Source: Anopheles merus (taxonomy: Eukaryota; Arthropoda; Insecta; Diptera; Culicidae). From it: a stretch of DNA of 64,000 nucleotides. The position numbers and the translations under genes are program-made. A model generated the notes under the pieces. That model had not been told where the DNA came from and searched no databases. It was given only the letters and a program-made list of their open reading frames with translations. This document shows positions 25,298-38,091 of the stretch, one piece after another (the first letter of the stretch is position 1; each line of letters opens with the position of its first letter). The stretch spans positions 3,790,273-3,854,272 of the forward strand of contig NC_054083.1 in NCBI RefSeq assembly GCF_017562075.2, in the 5' to 3' direction.

Positions 25298-25559
25298 TTA
25301 TTCGGTGTAAAGATCTGCAACGCAATTGTTTCCCTGGTAGTACAGCTATTAACAACGTTATCAATGCGTACGTGAAGGTGGCACTAATTCATATAGGAGA
25401 CACTAATCAAACAATAGAAAAAGAACTAGGGTTTCAACGAACAACTGTACATCGGAACTCAAACAATCCATACTATGATCAGCGTTTTATCTTCGAAATC
25501 TATCCCAATGATGAACGACGAATTCAACTAGCCGTGTGGCATCGTGATCGTGACATCAA
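25298..25559 (+). CDS. C2-PDZ protein, exon 2 (C2 core)
   Basis: The acceptor CTTAATCAG (ending 25297) joins in phase 1 to give VIRCKDLQ. The exon carries the body of a C2 domain: AYVKVALIHIGDT, RTTVHRNSNNPYYDQRFIF and RRIQLAVWHRDRD. The Asn-Pro-x-Tyr loop and strand pattern are typical of C2 domains, which bind phospholipid or protein partners, often with calcium. The expected acidic calcium loops are only partly present (GDT, HRDRD), so calcium binding is uncertain. The exon ends at TCAA|GTAAGT in phase 2. Confidence 0.9.
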
Positions 25560-25684
25560 GTAAGTTGAACAAAAAAATAAAAAATTTAGGAAATATATTT
25601 GCGCAGTAAACTTGTTCAACCAGATGTCCTTTAACAAATGTGTAAAAAACACCTGCTAGACTGCGTGTGCTACTTCTGCAAAAT

Positions 25685-25685
<1 letters not shown>

Positions 25686-25716
<31 letters not shown>

Positions 25717-25743
25717 CTATCTCTCTCTCTCGCTCTCTCTCAC

Positions 25744-25796
<53 letters not shown>

Positions 25797-25930
25797 ATCT
25801 CTATCTCTGCCTTTCTCTCTGTCTCCCTCTCTATCTCTCTCTATTTCTCTCTCTCTGTCTCTCTCTCTTTCTCTCTATCCATCTATTAATCTCTCCATCA
25901 TTTTCTCTCTATCTCTCTCTCTCTTTCTCT
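25686..25930 (+). repeat. (CT)n-rich microsatellite in intron 2
   Basis: About 245 bp of CT repeats with TATCT, TTTCT and GTCT interruptions. Ser/Leu frames across it are artefacts. Confidence 0.95.
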
Positions 25931-28285
25931 TACTAATTCGTAGAGCTGTGTGCTTTGCGCATGTGCCCATTTGCAGCATTCGGGTCCTTGATACTAGTTT
26001 TCGGACAAATAATCTCGTGTAGCTGTTGCTTATGCGACAGACCGTACAATTAGTTCCAACTCAGCTTTCGGATACATTTCATATTAGCTGTGTTCTCTAC
26101 ACAATACTATAAGGATAAAGGTTTGCTTTATGTCAAATTTTTATTGTTCTAAAACATGACAAAATTTATCCGGAAATACTTATATGTTGAAAATAATCAA
26201 AACTTTTGACAAGCGGATGCGAAAATTGACCCAAAGAAGTTCTTCAAGTGAAAAAGCAGCAAAAGAATGGCGTTAAATGTAGTTGTTGTTTCTTTATTAA
26301 TATGTTGTGCATTTAACCTTATGTGTGTAAATGGTGCGCGCGCGTTTGTGTATGTGTGTGAATTTTTTTTGTTTTATAAGGAGGATGAATCTTCTTAGAA
26401 TTCGCATGATCGCATGTGAGTTGACGGGGATTCTTACCTAGTAAACCTCCTCGTTGAGCCATCTATATTTCCTCGTGGATTTACCTTTCGGTATGCTTCT
26501 TAGAAAAAGGGTAGGTCCATGTGTGGGCACTACACAGCTCCACACCCGTGACAGGGAAAAACAGTCATAGACTAACAACTTATGCTTCTCAATACACGAA
26601 AAAACATACGCTAGTGTGAATCGTTTTGTTTTACCAGAAGGAGGTCTATCGTGTCTATCTATATTGTGTATCATACACTCTCACCTATGAAACTATTAAT
26701 TTCTCCAAGTTTTTTTTGTGTGTTTGAGCTTTTCATGGAATCACAATGGTTAAATCCCAAGGTTTTCTGAAAGGTTTTCCCAAGGCAAAATTCTGAAAGG
26801 TTTTCACAAGCAGAGATAATATAGACAATGAACTGGCGTCATAAAAGTGCTGAAGTACACACTGAATTTTCATTTAAATGTATGGCTAAATAAATTTTAC
26901 ACAATAAATTAAATGTTCCAGAGCAAGTTAAAAAAATGGGAATTTTCAATTATGTTTACAATAAAATATATTCTACAACTTCCCCTGCCACAATAAGAAT
27001 ATTCCACATTTCAATTGCGCCTGCGCTTGCCATCCGCGTGTTAGTCAGTGATGCAGTGTTAATGTGTTAGTGACAGTGTTTAGCTACTTTGAGTCAAAAA
27101 CCCTAGTTTTATGTAATCATTAGAGAAAAAGTAAAACAGAACTGTAAACATTCTGAATTTTGGTATTCTTCGGCAGTATTAACTATTATTTTGAAAGAAT
27201 GAATTATGATAATTAGAACATAAAGCTTTTGAAGAAAAACAAGCTCCACCATACGAAATCAAATCTAAGTGAAACAGTCACAACAATGCTTTAATATAAA
27301 GTCCATCGCTTAATAAACACTAAATTAAACTTAATGCTCAAATTTATCTTAAAATAAAAAAAATATGTAAGACTTTGATTAAAGCTGTAATAAGTTACTG
27401 TCTTACACTATGATTTTTTTTTTAATACGAAAAATAACAAAATGCTAAAAATCTAAATAAAGTTGTTATTTTTTTATTCCAGAGGAATCGTAAAATGAAT
27501 GTTAAATAAGATAGCAATTTGTGCAATATCATATTGAAATATATTTTCATAAGATAGCTATTTGTACATTGTCCTACTGAAATATTTTTGAATTTTGATA
27601 GCTTTCCTACAATTCAGTTTTTCTGTGTATAATTCTCAGTTTTTAGGCTTAAAAACAATGCATTTTACAAAACACGTATATATCTATAAGGACTAAAACC
27701 TAGAAACAAACATATAAGTGCATTGTGACGGTATAGAAACGGGTCGAAAATCATGACGGGTCGAAAATCATCATCAATGGTTAAAACACTATTTTGTTCC
27801 TGTAATTTTCAAAATAAATTTCGTTAGCAACAATATATGCAGTACACGTCGTAAAATGGCATTCCAAAACCGGTATGTTCACCTCGTACTCTACACATGT
27901 TTGATACACTATTAAAACCAAAGTATAATGTCTAAATGACACGAGTTTGGCTTTTCATTACATAAGCTACCGGTAATGTTTTCAGTAGTTAGTTTGTATT
28001 TTTCGTACGACGAGTTTTTTTAAAGACCTCTGTGATTTTCCAATTACATTTTAATACTTTATGCCATTCTATTGCTTGTGCCAATGAAATGAAAGTTTAA
28101 AACCATCAAGCAAATCTGTTACTTTCAAAGTCCTATTTTAATTCATTTGTCTACCATTTTGATCCGTTCCTGAGGTCTGATGTTGTCACTTTTTAATATT
28201 ACCCTTGTAAAATGAACAATTTAACTAATGAGTTTGAAGTCGAATGAAAATTAATTAAAATTATACAAATACGGGATCGTAGAGT
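25931..28285. other. Intron 2 interior, no gene seen
   Basis: AT-rich intronic DNA. A 17-bp unit (GACGGGTCGAAAATCAT-like) is doubled at about 27738-27770. Otherwise nothing was recognised. Confidence 0.5.
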
Positions 28286-28291
28286 TCGTGG

Positions 28292-28485
28292 ATTTTGCCC
28301 GCGGTCCCGTGGTGTCCGTCAGAAGTCAACATGTCCGTCGTGTATACAAATCTAGAAAAGACCGTCACCCTATAGCAAGGACTAACTATCCGAATACGTG
28401 ATATTGAATAAGTTTCGAAAGCCTATATATCCCAGCATGTCCGTGTAGCACGTTTAATCAAATAGAGGAAGAAGTAGAAGAAGGA
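28292..28485 (+). mobile_element. SINE type B, degenerate
   Basis: Begins GCGGTCCCGTGGTGTCCGTC and keeps CAAGGACTAACTATCCGAAT, GTTTCGAAAGCCTATA and a GAAGAAGTAGAAGAAGG tail. The B box is mutated. Confidence 0.7.
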
Positions 28486-28544
28486 TATTACGTTTAATTC
28501 ATCATATAATTGCATCACTTCTTCACTTATCCAGTACTACAATC

Positions 28545-28795
28545 GCTTTGCGGTGTTGGTCTGCCTCAGGAGTGTCCGTAACGGTCTCGCGCTTTCGTCT
28601 GCCAGTCCGTTATCTCGGCCTTAATGGCGGACGCCTCCACGCCATCTTGCCACCTCAATTTGGGCCCCCACGCCCTATCTATGTCCTTGTGGACGACCTA
28701 AAAAGACTTTACGGGCTGGGTCGTCCGTTTCCACCCGTACAACATGGTCAGCCCACCGGGTTTGATACGCTTTACGCTTGTTTAACATCAGAACT
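28545..28795 (-). pseudogene. RTE-clade retrotransposon 3' end fragment
   Basis: The minus strand encodes a C-terminal RTE-type ORF2 piece: GGLTMLYGWKRTT, then GPKLRWQDGVEASAIKAEIT and DWQTKARDRY. Only the extreme 3' part is present, typical of 5'-truncated insertion. It lies inside intron 2 of the C2-PDZ gene, antisense to it. Confidence 0.75.
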
Positions 28796-28977
28796 AAACA
28801 TATGATTGCATACACGCTAATAATTATTCGATATCAATAACAAAATAGATACATTTTACCTACGCTATAGTTGTCAATCATGCTTAATACTATGAATTGG
28901 AAATTACTATTATCCACATGTTTTACATCGGTTTACTTACCTACTAATTTGATTTCCGGCATGTTTTTGTTTTTCAG

Positions 28978-29032
28978 ACGTAGTGAATTCCTTGGATGTA
29001 CGTCATTCCCAATAAAAAATGTTACTGTACAG
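28978..29032 (+). CDS. C2-PDZ protein, exon 3 (end of C2)
   Basis: A 55-bp exon. The acceptor GTTTTTCAG (ending 28977) and phase 2 join give KRSEFLGCTSFPIKNVTVQ, the last strands of the C2 fold. The donor CAG|GTATGA leaves phase 0. Its size shows how easily coding sequence is missed here. Confidence 0.88.
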
Positions 29033-29116
29033 GTATGAAAATAGTTTGAACCATCTTTGTTTTAAATCTCTTCAATAATCTTCATATTTGTATTTTTATT
29101 TTTAATACTACGCTAG

Positions 29117-30076
29117 GACATTAATGGAGCATATCGCTTGCAGCCGCAATCTTGTTTGACGAACCCCACAACGCCAATATTAGAAACAATGTGCGAAAAC
29201 TCTGAATCTAGCATGGAGGAACTAATCAATAATGAGGATAACAGCAGTGCAAAGGCAACGAGCATAAACACTTCTACAACGGTATCTTTGACCACAGGTG
29301 CAATTTTAGGAAACATCGGTCATAATGGTGAAGAAATCAGTCTGAGTAAAAAAGCAATTCACCAGCGCGATGCAGATGAGAATCTGTTTTTACGTTTTCT
29401 GGAACTTGATCCATCTCCTGATGCAACATCAAATAATGCCATTGTTGGTCAACAGGTACCGACTACGCCTCGGCGCAGCTCGATCAGTACGTGTGGGTCA
29501 AGCAAACCAACAGCAGGTACAACCAATTCCTCAGGACGAACGCCGTTTACAATTACCAAGCGATTGACGCGAATGGGCGATAGAGGCTTCGGATTTTCTA
29601 TCGTATGGACTCATCCTCCTCGAGTGGAAAAAATAGAAACAGGATTGTCAGCGGACAGGGCTGGAATTTTGCCGGGTGATTATGTGGTTTTTGTTGATAA
29701 GCACAATGTAGTAACAATGCCAGAACAAGATGTGCTAAACTTAATCCGGACCCAAGGAAATACGCTGCTTTTGGAGATTTTTAGACGTCCTCAGTCAGCA
29801 AGTGGCCCACAGCTTTCAAATCGCACTAATGGTGTACGTAATATGTCATCTGGGCAAACATCGATATCGAACCATGGAGGAATGGTTAACAGCACAGGGA
29901 ACATCACTTCTTTCAACGTATCATCTAGTAGTGCTCATGTACAGGCAGATGACGGTGAACCGTTTGCATCCCCGTCTCCGTTCGGTGTAGCACGATCATC
30001 TACCGTGTGTTCCAATACTTCAGTTGAAATCGCTAAACGGAAGCTTCATCTTCCACAGGTTACCTTTAGCAAAGAG
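29117..30076 (+). CDS. C2-PDZ protein, exon 4 (PDZ domain)
   Basis: The acceptor CTACGCTAG (ending 29116) joins in phase 0, starting DINGAYRLQ. After an acidic, Ser-rich linker, a PDZ domain spans about residues 825-905 of the assembled protein. It has RMGDRGFGFSIVW (GFGF in the peptide-binding loop), ETGLSADRAGILPGDYVVFV and DVLNLIRTQGNTLLLEI. A Ser/Asn-rich tail follows. TTTAGCAAAGAG|GTAGGT at 30076 is a strong donor in phase 0, so the gene likely continues out of view; reading on instead gives a stop at 30098-30100. Assembled coding length to here is 1,007 codons. No RGS domain was found before 64 kb. Confidence 0.88.
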
Positions 30077-30100
30077 GTAGGTAAAGGTGTCCTCGTATAG

Positions 30101-31420
30101 AATGAAATTTTAAATAAGCATAACTGTAAGTCGTGTAGACTGAGCTAACTCACAACTAATATTTGACTATAGGGTTTTGGGTACATCATGATGTTACCCC
30201 TGTGAAACAGAAAACATAATTAGCGAAATAATCTTAAGATAAGCTGAAAATAATCGTCGGAAACTTGTTCCAAGCAAGAGATTGTATGAATTACGTTTAT
30301 ATTTTTTATGGTGTGAATGACCCATATAGGAATCTACGTAATGAATTAATTGTCGAAAAAACGTTACAAAAGAACATGGTACACCTACGAACTATATGCC
30401 TGTTTAATGTCAAAACTAAACATTCTAAACGCCTGGAAATATTTAACACAATGTATGAGTCACGAACACATGTTCACAGATGCAGTAACAATGATGAAGT
30501 TATTATGTTATAATTTGTTGGTATACACTTGTAATTTTGTTTTGTACTTATAGTTTTTTGTAATTATACTTCCTTTATATGTTCGTTTATTATGTCACAT
30601 GCATATCTGCATCTGCACAAACTAGCTCTTGAAATTATTCTACCATCGGTTTCGAATTGGTTTATTTTTGTGGAAAATTGCAATAATTTGATAACGGAAT
30701 TAAAAAAGGTTAATTCTTCAAGTATTGTTAAGAGGAAATGATTTACAGTATGTCACTATTGTATTTTGATCAGCAAAGCGAATATTGTAGATATGTTTAA
30801 ACAAAGGTGTTACATTTAGACAAAACATTTAAATCAAAATTATTTCTTAGTAAGCATTTTGTTTTACGGGTATCCTTTTTAAAATAAAATTTCATCATTT
30901 TGTTTAAAAACAAGAAACCGATGGTGTTTTAAAAACCAAGTAGGAAGAGATAGCTAAAGACGAACACGTTAACAAATGTTGAAAATCTAGCATTGGTTAA
31001 ATACAGAAATTATGAAAGTGTGCAGGATATATTTTATGTTCATATTTTAGCAGAATGTGAAACGTTTGAACCATGTTGAAACGTTATGTGTTAAATATTT
31101 GAATTTTTAACAAATTTTATGTTTACTAGTTTAAAACATTTACATTTAAGGTATAGGGAAATAGTTATAATGATTACGGCATGGTTATGAACACTTCTTG
31201 AAATATTTACCATTTTCAAAATCTCATATCCGGTTGCAGCCTTTATTTTGACGCAGCAGTTTTTCTATATCACCTTATATACTTTACCAAAAAATTGTAT
31301 TATTGATTTTTGAACTGTTACGTTATTATCTTTTCAGTTCTGATCCTTCTTGTTTTTTTTTTTTGTACAGAATTTTGTGTTTGTTCTATGGCTTTGTTTA
31401 TATTTAGCATCAAATAACTG
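30101..31420. other. Probable intron, no gene seen
   Basis: AT-rich with no recognised repeat or exon. Confidence 0.5.
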
Positions 31421-31422
31421 GG

Positions 31423-31590
31423 AGCGGTCCTGGAGTATAGACGTAAACTTTAACGACTTTATGTAGCATGCTCGTCATGGGTTCATCGGTTCAATTCTCG
31501 TATGGACCGTCCCCTTCCTAGCAAGGATTGACTATCCGAATGCGGATGGTGGTACTAATAAGTCTCGAAGGCCTATACAGGGCTTAACAC
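31423..31590 (+). mobile_element. SINE type B, degenerate
   Basis: GAGCGGTCCTGGAGTATAGAC opens it. GTCATGGGTTCATCGGTTCAAT shows a small duplication at the B box. AGCAAGGATTGACTATCCGA and TCTCGAAGGCCTATACAGG follow. Confidence 0.7.
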
Positions 31591-31596
31591 GTCATT

Positions 31597-32270
31597 TGAC
31601 TGAAACAAAATCCATATGAACGTCACGTACTCAATTGTGATAATCAGAGATACTAAGAACGGTTGGTGTGACCAATACATGCTGCATGACATTTTTGCGA
31701 CCATCGCTTGGTCAGTCAATGTGTCATGACTTTTTTTACTGTGATCAGTTTTGTAAAATGTCACTGACATAGTCATGACAATTTCCTGCTGAAACAAAAT
31801 CATGTCAGCGTCACGAGTTCTACTGTATTGATCAGAGGCGAGTCTCAAACAGTTGGTGCGACCATCACATGCTTGGTGACATTGTGTGCAACCAACTCGT
31901 GTTCAGTCACTTGGTCGCGACATTTAAGTCGGTGCTCATCGCGATGGTCATGCGAGATATGCGATGCGTGCGAGTGGTTCCATGAAACAAAATGAGCATG
32001 TTTTCTCGCTCTGTTTGACCCGACAGATAATCAAAACAGATAGAGGGAGAAAGCATGCTCATTTTGTTGTTAGAGCCCACGCGCCAAGCATATTACAAGA
32101 ATGTCGTGATTATCACCGACAACAATGTCGTGACCAAGTGAGTGATCAAAAGTTGGGTGTTAAACTAAGTGTCACAAAGCATGTGATTGATTCTCCAACT
32201 GTTTGAGTATAGTCACTGATCATCTCAGTTGTGTACGTGAATTGATTTGAGCTTCGTTTCAGCCATTAGT
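31597..32270. mobile_element. Foldback MITE with duplicated left arm
   Basis: The left arm motif (CTGAAACAAAATC..GTCACG..CAGTTGGTGCGACC..CATGCTTGGTGAC) occurs twice, at 31600-31710 and 31791-31885. Its inverse occurs once at 32110-32262. The centre has a second inverted pair, CAAAATGAGCATGtTTTCTC (31988) and its complement (32053). It is noncoding. Ends are CTGAAAC/GTTTCAG. Confidence 0.7.
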
Positions 32271-32502
32271 GTTGATGACTGAAGCAGTGGCATTTGGCAG
32301 CACTGTTCAAAGGCAGAAAAAATCATGATTAATCATGATTAATCAAGATAATTATAAAAAATGTAACGTGAATAAATACTGTTACGAATCAAATTAGGGA
32401 TAGCTTTAAAATTCGGACATTAGGACATGTTTTTATTGAATTTCTTTAAATCCAGTCCCTGGCTATCAACTTTTTAATTTTATATGAATGCCATGATTTA
32501 CT

Positions 32503-32707
32503 CTTCTTCTTCTTTTAGCTCAACAACCGTTATCGGTCAAGGCCTGCCTGTACCACTACTTGTGGGCTTGGCTTTCAGTGACTTATTGATCCCCCTATAG
32601 CAGGATAGTCAGTCCTACGTATGGCGGCACGGTCCATTTGGGGCTTGAACCCATGACGGGCATGTTGTTAAGTCGTATGAGTTGACGACCGTTTCACGAG
32701 ACCGGCT
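32503..32707 (-). mobile_element. SINE type A, full length
   Basis: Minus-strand copy with B box GGGTTCAAGCCCC and a GAAGAAGAAGAG tail. A perfect 9-bp duplication TGATTTACT (32494-32502 and 32708-32716) flanks it. Confidence 0.92.
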
Positions 32708-33409
32708 TGATTTACTAGAATCAGTTAAAAATGTAATAAACCTCTAGTAGGCCCTGATGCAAAAGTTAATGAATATTTTCTGTCGATCAGTTCACCACCA
32801 GATGCGTTCTTAGCAGTTTTTCTTAAAACCGACGTCGGTTTTATTTGTTCGATAATTCCTATCAATCGCGTTGGAGTGCATTTTCAAATGCTAATTACTT
32901 AGTGAATAAAACGAATTATCGGTCAAACGGCGCATCATTTTAAAGCTCAAGTATTCCCCTTTCTGTGGTTGTGCATGAAATGTGTCAAAATGTGTATAAT
33001 AATGAACAAGACAAAGGCAAACCAGCACCTCTATACGGCTATCAAAATTAAACTTGGACGGGTTAAAAATAACATTGAACCAGTCCAAGCACGTACTGGG
33101 AGTTAAAGTAAATTTCGTAAGCGACAAAATATGCAGCACACACAGCAAAATGACTTATATGCACAATATGCAGTACACATTTCAAATGAAAACCCTGTAT
33201 AGGCTTACATCACCGCGTAGGTCATTACACGTATATAGAAGAAGCAAAACTGGATAGTCAGTCCTTGATACTGGGTGATGTACCAGATAGAAATCAATCC
33301 CATCTAATATTAAAGAAGGGCGCTGGCCTGCGTATCCTAAATTTTCGCTTTATGACCATTCTTCATAATACCTTTCAGTTTTAAATGGTCCGTTTAATTT
33401 CTCTGGACG

Positions 33410-33560
33410 ATTTTTTAGTATAGTCGTCTACTCGTACGACTTAATGACATGCCCGTCATGGGTTCAGGCATTCATTGGACCTTCCGTAGTAATGACTAAC
33501 TATCCTGGTACTTAACGAGTCTTGAATCTGTATCGGCAGGCATGCTCGCTTATGACGTTC
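33410..33560 (+). mobile_element. SINE type B fragment
   Basis: TATAGTCGTCTACTCGTACG, GACATGCCCGTCATGGGTTCA and TGACTAACTATCCTGGTAC are recognisable. The tail is lost. Confidence 0.65.
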
Positions 33561-33716
33561 CACGACGTTGTATGGGTTGTCTGGCTTAGCCGGCAATTAT
33601 CCTGATGTATGATAACTAATAGCCGAACTGTGACTGTTTGATCAGTGGAAATCTGGAAAAAGTGGAGATCGTAGATAGGAAAAATCTAAAACCACTAATA
33701 AACCAAAAATAGTAAA

Positions 33717-34325
33717 TTAGGTACGTTTAGACTCGGCATATCTTTCTTCGCCAATCTTTCCCCTTCCACTAGCAACAAGTGTCAAAAAAAACCAGAAACA
33801 AGTGATTAGGTACGTTCAGACTCGGCATATCTTTCTTCGCGAATCTTTCCCCTTGCACCAGAAACAAATGTCAAAAAAGATTCACCAATATTTATGCATT
33901 CACACACCGCGAATCTTATCAGCATATAATTACCGTAATTTAACATAATAATTCGTAAAACACGGGTTCTCGTTGTAAGAAATGCACAATATACAACCGT
34001 TAGAACATTTAGATCTGGATACTAGCAAACATCAAGTTAAAAAAAAAATCAGTTAAAAACCATCCAGTTAGCAAACACGTACTATATTTTGTTGTTTAAA
34101 CTTATTTTTAGCATCCTGGCACATAGGAGTACACTCTTTTAAAGGTTTTAAGTGATTTGCAAAAGGTAAAAAAGAGTAAATGTTTATGCGTTCATAAAAT
34201 CGCTATTTTCGAATCCACAGAAGAATCATGTCATGAAAATGCAAAACGGTTCGCAAATCTTTTTTTGACGGTGGAAGGGGAAAGATTTGCCATCAAACAA
34301 TCGTTTCGTGGAGAGTTACCTACTA
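33717..34325. mobile_element. MITE with tandemly duplicated left end
   Basis: The left terminus TTAGGTACGTTtAGACTCGG is repeated after 89 bp (33717 and 33806). The right terminus (34200-34325) is an imperfect inverse sharing CGAATCTTTCCCCTTCCAC and GTCAAAAAAGATTCG. A fragment recurs at 4977-5092. It is noncoding. Confidence 0.65.
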
Positions 34326-34582
34326 GCCGCGTTCACACATGGCATATTCTGCTGAAAAATACATGTGTCGAAACCTATTGAAACCTCTGGCATTAGCAGC
34401 CGAGGTTTGTCCAAGTCTACAGAAGGATAGTGTGGGATTACACTTTTTAAAATTACTGAAGAACGTGACCCCAGAAATTTTGGCGGATCTGTCTGTAAAT
34501 AGCTCATTCTTGCATTTTCCCTCAACATAAAATTTAACTCTTCATTCTTTAAAATCACACATAATTTTTATATTAACAACCT

Positions 34583-34728
34583 GCCGTCATGGCCCGAATG
34601 GACCGTGCCGCCATACGTAGGACTGACTATCTGCTATCTGCTATGGGGGGAATCAATAAGTCATTGAAAGCCAAGCCCACAAGTGGTACAGTCCCTTGAC
34701 CGACAACGGTTGTAGAACCAAAAAGTTT
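34583..34728 (+). mobile_element. SINE type A, 5'-truncated
   Basis: Starts within the head at CTGCCGTCATGG and continues GGACCGTGCCGCCATACGTA to GACCGACAACGGTTG. TATCTGC is duplicated internally. Confidence 0.8.
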
Positions 34729-34729
34729 T

Positions 34730-35865
34730 TTTTTCTATTACTGATCTATTACTGAAAGGTATCAAATCTTCTTCTTGTTATTGATAAAACACAAATGGCG
34801 CTTTCTCTTTCGTTGGCCTGCTGAACAATATCCATCTTTTCCCACAATGGAAGGTCCATCTTTCTAACTTTTGGTACCATAAAGCTTGCACTCCCCAAAA
34901 TGTATTTTGTCTTTATCTATAATTCAGTTTTTAGTCGGTTATGTGCTTAACACGTTCAGCTGCAGGACCGCGAGAAAACTTTTCTATTGACCCCCATAGC
35001 CAGGAGCATTTCCTGTATAAAGGTGGCTTTTCCGTTAGCAGTTTGCCTTCCCCGTATGCCACCATTCGTCATTGGCTAGAGAAACAACAAACATTACGAA
35101 GAACTATACTCTACCAACACTATCCTGCTGAGTAAATAAAAAACTCACTGAAAGCAAATGCCACTAGTTTCGTACGTTTGCACGAATTAATTAATTTTTT
35201 TTTTCACCATAATTTTACCCTGTGGAAAATTATCATGCAAAAACTTGTTCAAAAATGTATTTACGCACTTTTAGGTAATATGCATTGTTAAATATTTCAT
35301 TTACTTACAAGTAGATCATGTATGTACGAGAAGTGTCCGCATTTATCCTATGGCAAATTATTAATTTTTAATTTTTAAAACATTTTAATCAATTCCTTAA
35401 TCTATTCAGCAGATACACTGCATTGCAGTGTGGGTAAAGCATATGATGATATTCATGCTTCCTGCAGATTTATAAATATATGTGCATTATTTATAAATAT
35501 ATGTGCAGACATCGGACAGATTTGTAACATCATTTAAACTAGTGATGTATTATTCAATCATCAAAAATTATTATAAAATATTTGTTTAACAAATATTTTC
35601 TGCGAAATAGTGGTGTAAGAAAATAATTTTCCTTTATCTTAGTGATATTTATCTTTGTGTTGATTTAACCATTCTGTTAAGTTATGCTGAAATAAAACGA
35701 ATGTACATTACACGATTAGTTACATTTTACTTGATTGTAATTATGTTTGATGCGTTATTGTAAATGTATTGTTATTCTATAATTTTAGTTGGAAGACCTT
35801 TTCTACCTAAGCACCCGTTTTTCCACATCTGTCCTGAGGTGAAATTTTTCTTCCATAATTTGTTT
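34730..35865. other. No gene seen
   Basis: AT-rich. A 23-bp unit around TTATAAATATATGTGCA is doubled at 35468-35505. Confidence 0.5.
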
Positions 35866-35869
35866 ATAA

Positions 35870-36655
35870 CGGTGATGTCAAACTCGTTTTGCGTCGCGGG
35901 TCGCAGTTGAGCGAGGAGTGCTTTCGATCGGCGATAATCATTACACTGTTTTTTGGCTCAGTTTTCAATCTATACACCATTATTCAAAACTCGCCATTGG
36001 TCTTTCAACAGCCGTCGTTATTTCTAGCATCAGGGCTGTTAAAAGAACCTCTCGCGATTGTTGAATAATGCCGTTCAAATTAGAAATTGACCCGGAAAAC
36101 AATGTATGGACCTATTCTTCAACCTAGAATCTTTTCTACATTTTGTCGTAGCCTCCAATAAAACTATTCATGAGAAATTTTCCACCATACATATTTTATT
36201 GTATAGAAATAGGAGGGCATGCAAATAAAATGTTAATATGCAAAGTATGACATTTACTCGTACTTTACTTCAGTGGCGGTTACCCTAACTTGGAAATTTA
36301 ATAATTCTAATCAATACTCCACATATATGCTAACTTAGAGACAGCCTGGATGGTTATTTAAACCTACCACACCAACTTACAGTTGACCCACGAGTACAAC
36401 CTACGAGGCTACCAACTTACAGTAGACCTCATACAATTCACGTTATTTTAAAATGCTTGGAGTTTCGAGATATTTAAAGATATCGGCCTGATTTTTGCAG
36501 AACCATAGCTTAAGAAAGTATCCTCACTATTGAAGTGAAGATAGTGGTGTTCCGATACATGGTTACAATCTATTTCTGCTTCATTCAAATAACTGCCAAA
36601 GTTCTTCGCGGCCCGGATTGAAAGCCTTTCGCTGGCCGTATGTTTGACATGTCTG
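35870..36655. mobile_element. hAT element, second family (nonautonomous)
   Basis: The left end CGGTGATGTCAAACTCG and right end GTTTGACATGTCTG form the TGTCAAAC-type TIR common among hAT elements. Flanking 8-mers GTTTATAA and GTATATAC agree at 6 of 8. The 786-bp interior is noncoding and carries GCGGGTCGCAG and GCGGCCCGG subterminal motifs. Confidence 0.75.
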
Positions 36656-36721
36656 GTATATACATTTTCTATATTTCTTGTTCATTGTTTCCCACACCAT
36701 TTATTAGATTACATTATTAAT

Positions 36722-37056
36722 ACAGGCGGTCTCCTAGGTACACGGTACATCTTATACGCGAATTCGGAGATACGCGGTTTTCTAAATTGGACAATTCTTT
36801 GAACAAATTTTACTGATCAATACATCAATTGTAAAATGCCAAATAATTTCCGTTATGATCGAATGTTAAAAACTAATTCAAAAGGTTTGAAACTATTTTA
36901 TTCAGTCAGAATCATATAAAACAATTTATTGAGTTGCTAAAACCAAACCTACTTGGAAACTACACTAAAATTTTATGATATTTTGGCTGGAGCACACGAA
37001 ATTCGACTTACGCGGAAATTCGAGATGAGCGGTATTTTGCGGTCGTTTATCTAGGG
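36722..37056. mobile_element. Tigger/pogo-like element, left part
   Basis: Left TIR CAGGCGGTCTCCTAGGTACA follows TA. TACGCGAATTCGGAGATACG and, inverted, TTCGACTTACGCGGAAATTC are subterminal, as in Tigger-type pogo elements. The right TIR is interrupted: the sequence up to ATCTAGGG (37049-37056) resumes after the hAT element as ATCTAGGGGACCGCC (45448-45462). No transposase is seen. Confidence 0.75.
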
Positions 37057-37820
37057 CAGCGGTCGGCGAACTTTTGAGGCAAAGGGCCAACTTCAGTAAA
37101 TGATCGAGTGCCGCGGGCCTGGTGAATGCGGTTTTTATTATTGGGCTTAAGTTATTATATTTAATTCTTTTAGAAACATTTTAAGTAATATTGTTGTTTT
37201 TCTGTAATTATATCATCCAAGTATGGTTCAAAATTAATGATACCTACTTTAAAAACTAATTCTAATCTTTAATCATTTGAGAATCGGCAATAGAGGGCTA
37301 AAAATGTGATCAGCCAAAAAATAATAAAGACCCCATCTTCCCACACTACAAAAATATTGAATATATTCCGGGGATGATACAAAAGTCTGAAAGGCTGAAA
37401 AATTATCGAAGCAAACATAGATTCAGTAATTATAAAAATGCTTTATGGACAAGTCAGATGTCATGCCATGTCAGATCAATTGATAAATTATGTTGCCCAT
37501 GAGACAACAGAAAACTCTAAACATAATGACCAAAAAAGTGAACCAACCAACTTATAAGCGTGCGCGATCAACGAATGACATCCCGTAGCGTCTTAAATGG
37601 ACTGCGTACAGAAGTCTGACGTCGCACAAGAACATTTCTGCTTATTGATCACCAACATCTTGGCCCTATTAAGCAACAATCAAAGCATCGCAGGAGAGCC
37701 CAGGTTCATTTTTTGAGGTTCCAAAAAACCAAAAAATAAAGACAGAGGCACAAGTGGCTACATTACTGGGTTATCTGGGCCGGGAGATCGATGCAATCCG
37801 CCAAACAGTGAAATAGTATG

Positions 37821-38058
37821 TGTTGCTTTAGAATTCACTAAACAAGTTTTAGAATTCACTAAACAATTAATTTTATTTCCGGGTTTTTGTAACGGCGATT
37901 TCACAAGCGAATAATGGTTTTCGAGTGTAGGCGCGGTTTAAAAATAGTCCGGTCTCTCAGCTGATCGTTTGCGTACTGCCCTTTTTTTGCGTACCGAGAT
38001 AGCATGACCCTTGGTGACCCCTGTTCTCGACCGTGACCTAGTTTCTAATTTCTTGTAT

Positions 38059-38091
<33 letters not shown>

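Noticed and set aside
26438..26674. Minus-strand frame of 78 codons in intron 2
   Set aside because: No domain, no splice context and antisense to the gene; probably chance.
28548..28805. An 85-codon plus-strand frame as an extra exon of the C2-PDZ gene
   Set aside because: The minus strand gives a clear RTE C-terminus (LRWQDGVEASAIKA). The plus frame is its shadow.
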